From: CALBPI01 sp039815365
GTDB taxonomy: Bacteria; Pseudomonadota; Gammaproteobacteria; Steroidobacterales; Woeseiaceae
Assembly (NCBI GenBank): GCA_039815365.1
Contig: JBCBZK010000001.1
Coordinates: 1-64,000, forward strand
Length of the DNA stretch: 64,000 bases
Reading direction: 5' to 3'
In this document: piece after piece, positions 60,191-64,000 of the stretch
How the letters are laid out: every line of letters begins with the position of its first letter
Numbering within the stretch: the stretch's first letter is position 1
The notes under the pieces: generated by a model
What the model saw: the letters and a program-made list of their open reading frames with translations, nothing else
Database searches by the model: none
Told to the model about the DNA's origin: nothing
Translations under genes and position numbers: made by a program

Positions 60191-61498
60191 ATGCGTCAAA
60201 ACTGGGTGGCATTGGTCTTGATACTGCTTGCGGCTGGGCCGACGCGCGCAGACGTCACCGTGCAAAGTGTCCGCGCGTTCGCGGAAGACAGCAGCACCCG
60301 TATCGTTCTCGACCTCGACGCCAGCGCCCGCCATAACCTGTTTACCTTGCGGCAACCGAATCGTGTTGTTGTCGATATCGATAACGCGCGACTCGCTGAC
60401 TCACTCAATCAATTGCCTGCTGATGTCGGTGTCGTACGCACGGTGCGCGCTGGCGAGCGTAACGGGAAAGGTTTGCGAATTGTGTTGGACCTGGACCAGG
60501 CTGTGCAGGTGCGCAGTTTTTTCGCAGGTCCGGCCGGCAGTACCAAAGAGCGTCTGGTCATCGATCTTGGTGAGCGTGCGCGTGCGGCAACTGTGCGCAG
60601 TCCGGCGAACAACGACCGCGACATTATTATCGCGATCGACCCAGGGCATGGCGGGCGTGATCCTGGCGCCATTGGCAAGAATAAAACGCGCGAGAAAGAT
60701 GTTGTGCTCGCAATCGGGCGCAAGCTAGCAGCGCGGATTAATGCCGAACCGGGTCTCAAAGCGTTGTTGGTTCGAGATCGTGATGTCCTTATTCCGCTCC
60801 GCGACCGTATGGAAGCCGCCCGGCGTGCGAACGCTGACCTGTTTATCTCTATTCACGCTGACGCGGTTGACGATCGACGCGCGCGCGGATCGTCCGTGTA
60901 TGCCTTGTCTGTTAAGGGTGCCAGTGATGAGGCTGCAACGCGCCTTGCCGCGACGCAAAACGTATCGTTGATCGGCGGCATCGAGATTGATGAAGGCAAC
61001 CGCGCGCTCGCTGAGTTGTTGATTGACTTGTCACAGAATGCGGCGATTGCGTCTAGCGTCTATGTTGGCGAGGCGGTCCTCGCCGAGATTGGCAAGGTTA
61101 ATCGGCTGCACCGGGACGAGGTCCAGCATGCAGGTTTCATCGTTTTGAAGTCGCCTGATGTGCCGTCGATTCTGGTTGAGACTGCCTACATCTCGAATCC
61201 TGCCGAGGAGCGCAACCTCACCAGTCGTGCTCATCAGAAGAAACTGGTCGATGCAATCTTCCATGGTGTGCAGAACTATTTCTCGGAAAATCCACCGGTC
61301 GATACCCTGTATGCAAAACGCGCGACCAAGCGCGGTCAGTCAACCCTGTCGCGCACCTACACGATCGCCGCTGGTGACACGCTTAGCGACATTGCTGATC
61401 GCTACCGCATCAGCGTGTCTAACCTACGCCGTGAAAACGCCTTGAAGTCTGACCGTATTCGCGTAGGGCAGGTGTTGCGGATTCCATCCGGCGGCTGA
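60191..61498 (+). CDS. amiB: N-acetylmuramoyl-L-alanine amidase, AmiB/AmiC type with LysM
   Basis: Periplasmic zinc amidase that splits the peptide from murein strands at division sites. Layout of 435 residues: signal peptide (MRQNWVALVLILLAAGPTRA), AMIN domain (about 22-125), Amidase_3 domain (about 148-365; IAIDPGHGGRDPGAIGKNK, a zinc-binding His in LFISIHADA, catalytic Glu in ILVETAYISNPAEE), and a C-terminal LysM (about 388-432; YTIAAGDTLSDIADRYRIS). The insertion after SIHADA that carries the EnvC/NlpD-controlled autoinhibitory helix appears present. The AmiB call rests on the LysM and the tsaE-amiB-mutL order. Confidence 0.95.
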   Translation: MRQNWVALVLILLAAGPTRADVTVQSVRAFAEDSSTRIVLDLDASARHNLFTLRQPNRVVVDIDNARLADSLNQLPADVGVVRTVRAGERNGKGLRIVLDLDQAVQVRSFFAGPAGSTKERLVIDLGERARAATVRSPANNDRDIIIAIDPGHGGRDPGAIGKNKTREKDVVLAIGRKLAARINAEPGLKALLVRDRDVLIPLRDRMEAARRANADLFISIHADAVDDRRARGSSVYALSVKGASDEAATRLAATQNVSLIGGIEIDEGNRALAELLIDLSQNAAIASSVYVGEAVLAEIGKVNRLHRDEVQHAGFIVLKSPDVPSILVETAYISNPAEERNLTSRAHQKKLVDAIFHGVQNYFSENPPVDTLYAKRATKRGQSTLSRTYTIAAGDTLSDIADRYRISVSNLRRENALKSDRIRVGQVLRIPSGG

Positions 61499-61508
61499 GC
61501 AGGATTGA

Positions 61509-61529
61509 CGCTGGCGGTGATTGCCAGCG
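61509..61529 (+). terminator. Hairpin between amiB and mutL, no T-tract
   Basis: CGCTGGC (61509-61515) and GCCAGCG (61523-61529) form a perfect 7-bp stem with a 7-nt loop, 10 nt after the amiB stop. The absence of a following T-run makes a strong intrinsic terminator unlikely; it may be a processing or attenuating hairpin. Confidence 0.25.
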
Positions 61530-61570
61530 CTGTGAAACAATGTGGTGCTTAGCAGTGTCTTGGCCGTCGC

Positions 61571-63364
61571 ATGCCCATACAGCAACTTCCCGATCATCTA
61601 ATCAACCAGATCGCCGCAGGCGAGGTGATCGAGCGCCCGGCGTCTGTCGTCAAGGAGCTCGTTGAAAACAGTCTGGATGCTGGCGCCGGCACAATCGACA
61701 TCGACATTGAGAATGGTGGCAGTCGTCTGATTCGTATCCGCGATAACGGACGTGGTATCGCGAGCAACGACTTAGCTCTTGCGCTGTCGCGCCATGCGAC
61801 CAGCAAGATTTCCAGCCTCGATGATCTTGAATGTGTTGTGTCTCTGGGGTTTCGTGGTGAGGCGCTACCATCGATCGCTTCTGTGTCGAGACTGTCTCTG
61901 GCGTCCGTGCAAACAGGTGCTGAGGCCGCACGAATTGACGTCGATGGCGGGGCTGCAGGAGACGTTGTGCCGTTTGCGCTGCAACAGGGTACCCGCATCG
62001 AGGTGCGCGACCTGTTTTACAACACGCCAGCGCGTCGCAAGTTTCTGCGTACCGAGAAAACCGAGTTTCGACATATCGATCTTGCGGTGCGGCGGTTGGC
62101 GCTGTCGCACCCATCCGTCGCCTTTACGTTGCGCCACAATGGCAAAGTCGTGTTGCAGCTGCCAGCCGCGTCGTCTATCGATGCGCAGGAACGACGGTTA
62201 GCGCAGATGCTTGGCGAGAGTTTCGCCGATGCCGCGATGCGTATCGATGAAACATTGGAGGGTATCGCGTTGCAAGGCTGGATCGCGTTACCGACGTTCT
62301 CGCGCAGTCAGCCGGACTTACAGTACACCTTCATCAACGGTCGCTGGGTGCGCGACAAAACGCTGATGCATGCCGTGCGCCTGGGGTATCGCGATGTCTT
62401 GTTCCACGGGCGTCATCCTGCGTACGTTTTGTCACTCTCGATAGATCCGGCACGCGTTGACGTGAACGCGCATCCGGCCAAGCACGAAGTGCGTTTCCGC
62501 GATGGACAAGGCGTCCATGAATTTGTCTTCCGCACGTTGCAGCGTGCGTTGGCCGCAACGACTCCAGGGCAATCACATGACGCACCGGCGTCTTTTGTAC
62601 AAGCGCCTGCCAGTATTGTCTCGCAAGTGGCCGTGCCGTTGAACGAGCCTACCGCGAGTGCGCTTGCCGCAGCGACGTCTGTGGCCACCGTTGACAGTCG
62701 CCACGACAACTACACGTTCAAAACGACACCACCCGTGGATGGTGCGCAGGCCTTACGCGATATGGATGCGCTGGCCAGCGGGCCGCCGCTCGGGTTTGCA
62801 CTGGCGCAGCTCAAGGGTGTGTATATCCTTGCGCAGAATGACATCGGTCTCGTGTTAGTGGATATGCACGCTGCCCATGAGCGCATCACTTACGAGCGTC
62901 TCAAGACCGACTACGCAAACCGTAACGTCGTACGGCAACCGTTGCTCGTCCCAGAGCGTGTTGCACTGTCGCAACGTGAAGTGCAGCTGGCGCACCAGCA
63001 CAATGATTCGCTTCAGCATATGGGGCTCATTGTCGAGCAGGCGGGACCGGAAGCGCTGGTGCTCAGAGAGATTCCATCCTTGCTGAGCACGCAGAACGCG
63101 GCGCAGCTATTGCGTGACGTGTTGTCCGACTTTGCTGAGCATGGCACTAGCGAGCGTACCGAATCCGTGACTGATGAGATGCTCTCAACGCTCGCGTGCC
63201 ATACGTCGGTGCGTGCAAACCGTATCCTGACGCTTGCAGAGATGAACGCGCTGCTGCGCGATATGGAACGCACCGAACGGTCGGATCAGTGCAATCACGG
63301 CCGGCCAACCTGGACGCAATTGTCGATGAAAGCACTCGACGGGTTGTTTCTGCGCGGCCAATGA
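61571..63364 (+). CDS. mutL: DNA mismatch repair protein MutL with endonuclease motif
   Basis: Mismatch-repair coordinator, 597 residues. N-terminal GHKL ATPase: AAGEVIERPASVVKELVENS, LDAGAGTIDIDIENGG, RDNGRGI and ATSKISSLDDLECVVSLGFR. A variable linker (about 335-400) leads to the C-terminal dimerisation domain, whose metal-dependent endonuclease motif D-x-H-A-x2-E-x4-E is present as DMHAAHERITYE (residues 431-442), with CHTSVRA and CNHGRPT as further metal-site motifs. This is the nicking type found in bacteria without MutH, unlike E. coli MutL. It shares ATGA with miaA. Confidence 0.97.
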   Translation: MPIQQLPDHLINQIAAGEVIERPASVVKELVENSLDAGAGTIDIDIENGGSRLIRIRDNGRGIASNDLALALSRHATSKISSLDDLECVVSLGFRGEALPSIASVSRLSLASVQTGAEAARIDVDGGAAGDVVPFALQQGTRIEVRDLFYNTPARRKFLRTEKTEFRHIDLAVRRLALSHPSVAFTLRHNGKVVLQLPAASSIDAQERRLAQMLGESFADAAMRIDETLEGIALQGWIALPTFSRSQPDLQYTFINGRWVRDKTLMHAVRLGYRDVLFHGRHPAYVLSLSIDPARVDVNAHPAKHEVRFRDGQGVHEFVFRTLQRALAATTPGQSHDAPASFVQAPASIVSQVAVPLNEPTASALAAATSVATVDSRHDNYTFKTTPPVDGAQALRDMDALASGPPLGFALAQLKGVYILAQNDIGLVLVDMHAAHERITYERLKTDYANRNVVRQPLLVPERVALSQREVQLAHQHNDSLQHMGLIVEQAGPEALVLREIPSLLSTQNAAQLLRDVLSDFAEHGTSERTESVTDEMLSTLACHTSVRANRILTLAEMNALLRDMERTERSDQCNHGRPTWTQLSMKALDGLFLRGQ

Positions 63365-64000
63365 GTGTCGTTTGCATTCTCGGACCGACCGCGATGGGTA
63401 AAACCGATATCGCGATTGCGCTGCACGCGCGCGGCGGTGTTGATATCGTCAGCGTCGATTCGGCGATGGTGTATCGCGGTCTGGATATTGGCACGGCAAA
63501 ACCGGATCCGCAGACACTGGCGAAATGCCCTCATGCACTCGTCGATATTTGCGACCCGTCGCACGCTTATTCCGTTGCCCAGTTTATTGAAGACGCTCAC
63601 GCGTGTATCCGCGCGAGTCTTGCGGCAGGTCGTACGCCCGTTTTGGTTGGCGGCACCATGCTCTACTTCAAACGTCTTTTCGACGGGCTAGCGCCGCTGC
63701 CACAGGCCGACAGCGAGGTGCGCGCGGCGATTGATGCTGAGGCGGCCGACGTGGGTTGGCCGGCCATGCATCAGCTGTTAGCAACGATCGATCCCGTCGC
63801 CGCCGAGCGCATTGCACCGAACGACACGCAACGCATCCAACGAGCGATTGAGGTGCATCGATTGACCGGCACGCCTTTATCGCAGTTGCAACGCGATCGG
63901 ACACAGGCAACGCCGTGGCCGATGCTTCGAATTGCATTACTGAGCAATGATCGCGCGCGCTTGCACGAACGCATTGGTCAGCGCTTTGATGCCATGATGG
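63361..64000 (+). CDS. miaA: tRNA dimethylallyltransferase (partial, 3' end outside window)
   Basis: Adds the dimethylallyl group to A37 of tRNAs reading U-starting codons. The first 213 codons are visible. The P-loop is LGPTAMGKTDIAIAL, followed by VDIVSVDSAMVYRGLDIGTA, PHALVDICDPSHAYSVAQFI, VGGTMLYFKRLFDGLAPLP and NDTQRIQRAIEVHRLTGTP, all standard. The frame is open to the window end. In relatives the next genes are hfq and hflX. Its start overlaps the mutL stop by 4 nt. Confidence 0.97.
   Translation, partial: MSVVCILGPTAMGKTDIAIALHARGGVDIVSVDSAMVYRGLDIGTAKPDPQTLAKCPHALVDICDPSHAYSVAQFIEDAHACIRASLAAGRTPVLVGGTMLYFKRLFDGLAPLPQADSEVRAAIDAEAADVGWPAMHQLLATIDPVAAERIAPNDTQRIQRAIEVHRLTGTPLSQLQRDRTQATPWPMLRIALLSNDRARLHERIGQRFDAMM

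Noticed and set aside
1..64000. CRISPR arrays, tRNA or rRNA genes, insertion sequences, prophage genes, attachment sites
   Set aside because: No regularly spaced repeats, no tRNA-like T-loop/anticodon arrangement, no transposase or integrase motif and no compositional break were seen; the content is housekeeping throughout.

Overview
The window looks like a compact chromosomal segment of a gammaproteobacterium outside the enteric group. The evidence is the gene content and order: homodimeric E1 (aceE-aceF-lpd), grxD next to RNase T, RnfABCDGE followed by nth, pepA-holC-valS, lptF-lptG, pcnB-folK-deoxynucleoside kinase-panB-panC, queG/nnr-tsaE-amiB-mutL-miaA, purN-purM, and the gamma-type families DUF1289, DUF1841, DUF2066, DUF2069 and Hda. 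I cannot name the genus. I see no rRNA, tRNA, CRISPR array, insertion sequence, prophage or integron. Almost everything is housekeeping, packed with 1-14 nt overlaps, and no intergenic stretch reaches 300 bases.

Layout: 1-2 kb holds nadC (cut by the window edge), a DUF1289 protein, a tiny lipoprotein, grxD and RNase T. 2-9.4 kb holds a divergent M17 aminopeptidase and the pyruvate dehydrogenase operon. 9.4-23.2 kb is one long minus-strand run: a HEAT-repeat Hanks-type kinase, two PilT-family retraction ATPases, metG, rnfABCDGE, nth, a DUF1841 protein and a glutamate-synthase-like flavoprotein. 23.4-31.8 kb holds mrp-dcd, purMN, the DUF2066-pgsA-like-perM-hda operon, and wrbA-DUF2069. 31.4-39.9 kb holds a small lipoprotein, a lytic transglycosylase, proS, a degenerate phosphatidylserine-decarboxylase-like gene with pssA, a family 4 uracil-DNA glycosylase, rimI, prfC and an MFS permease. 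39.8-48.9 kb is minus strand: pepA-holC-small protein-valS, then a moxR-DUF58-transglutaminase cassette. 49.1-64 kb holds lptFG, RDD, pcnB-folK-dNK-panBC, PPK2-queG, and nnr-tsaE-amiB-mutL-miaA (cut by the window end).

Three things stand out. (1) At eleven gene starts a -10-like hexamer ends exactly 6 or 7 nt before the start codon, with no Shine-Dalgarno. This predicts leaderless mRNAs for DUF1289, the M17 paralogue, metG, purM, DUF2066, wrbA, the PSD-like gene, valS, RDD, queG and nnr. For queG/nnr, one palindromic AGTATACT box appears to serve both directions. (2) A HEAT-kinase is transcribed directly ahead of two PilT-type ATPases, with no other pilus gene nearby; this is the best candidate here for an undescribed regulatory system. 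(3) A PSD-family protein next to pssA has lost both the catalytic His and the Gly-Ser self-cleavage site.
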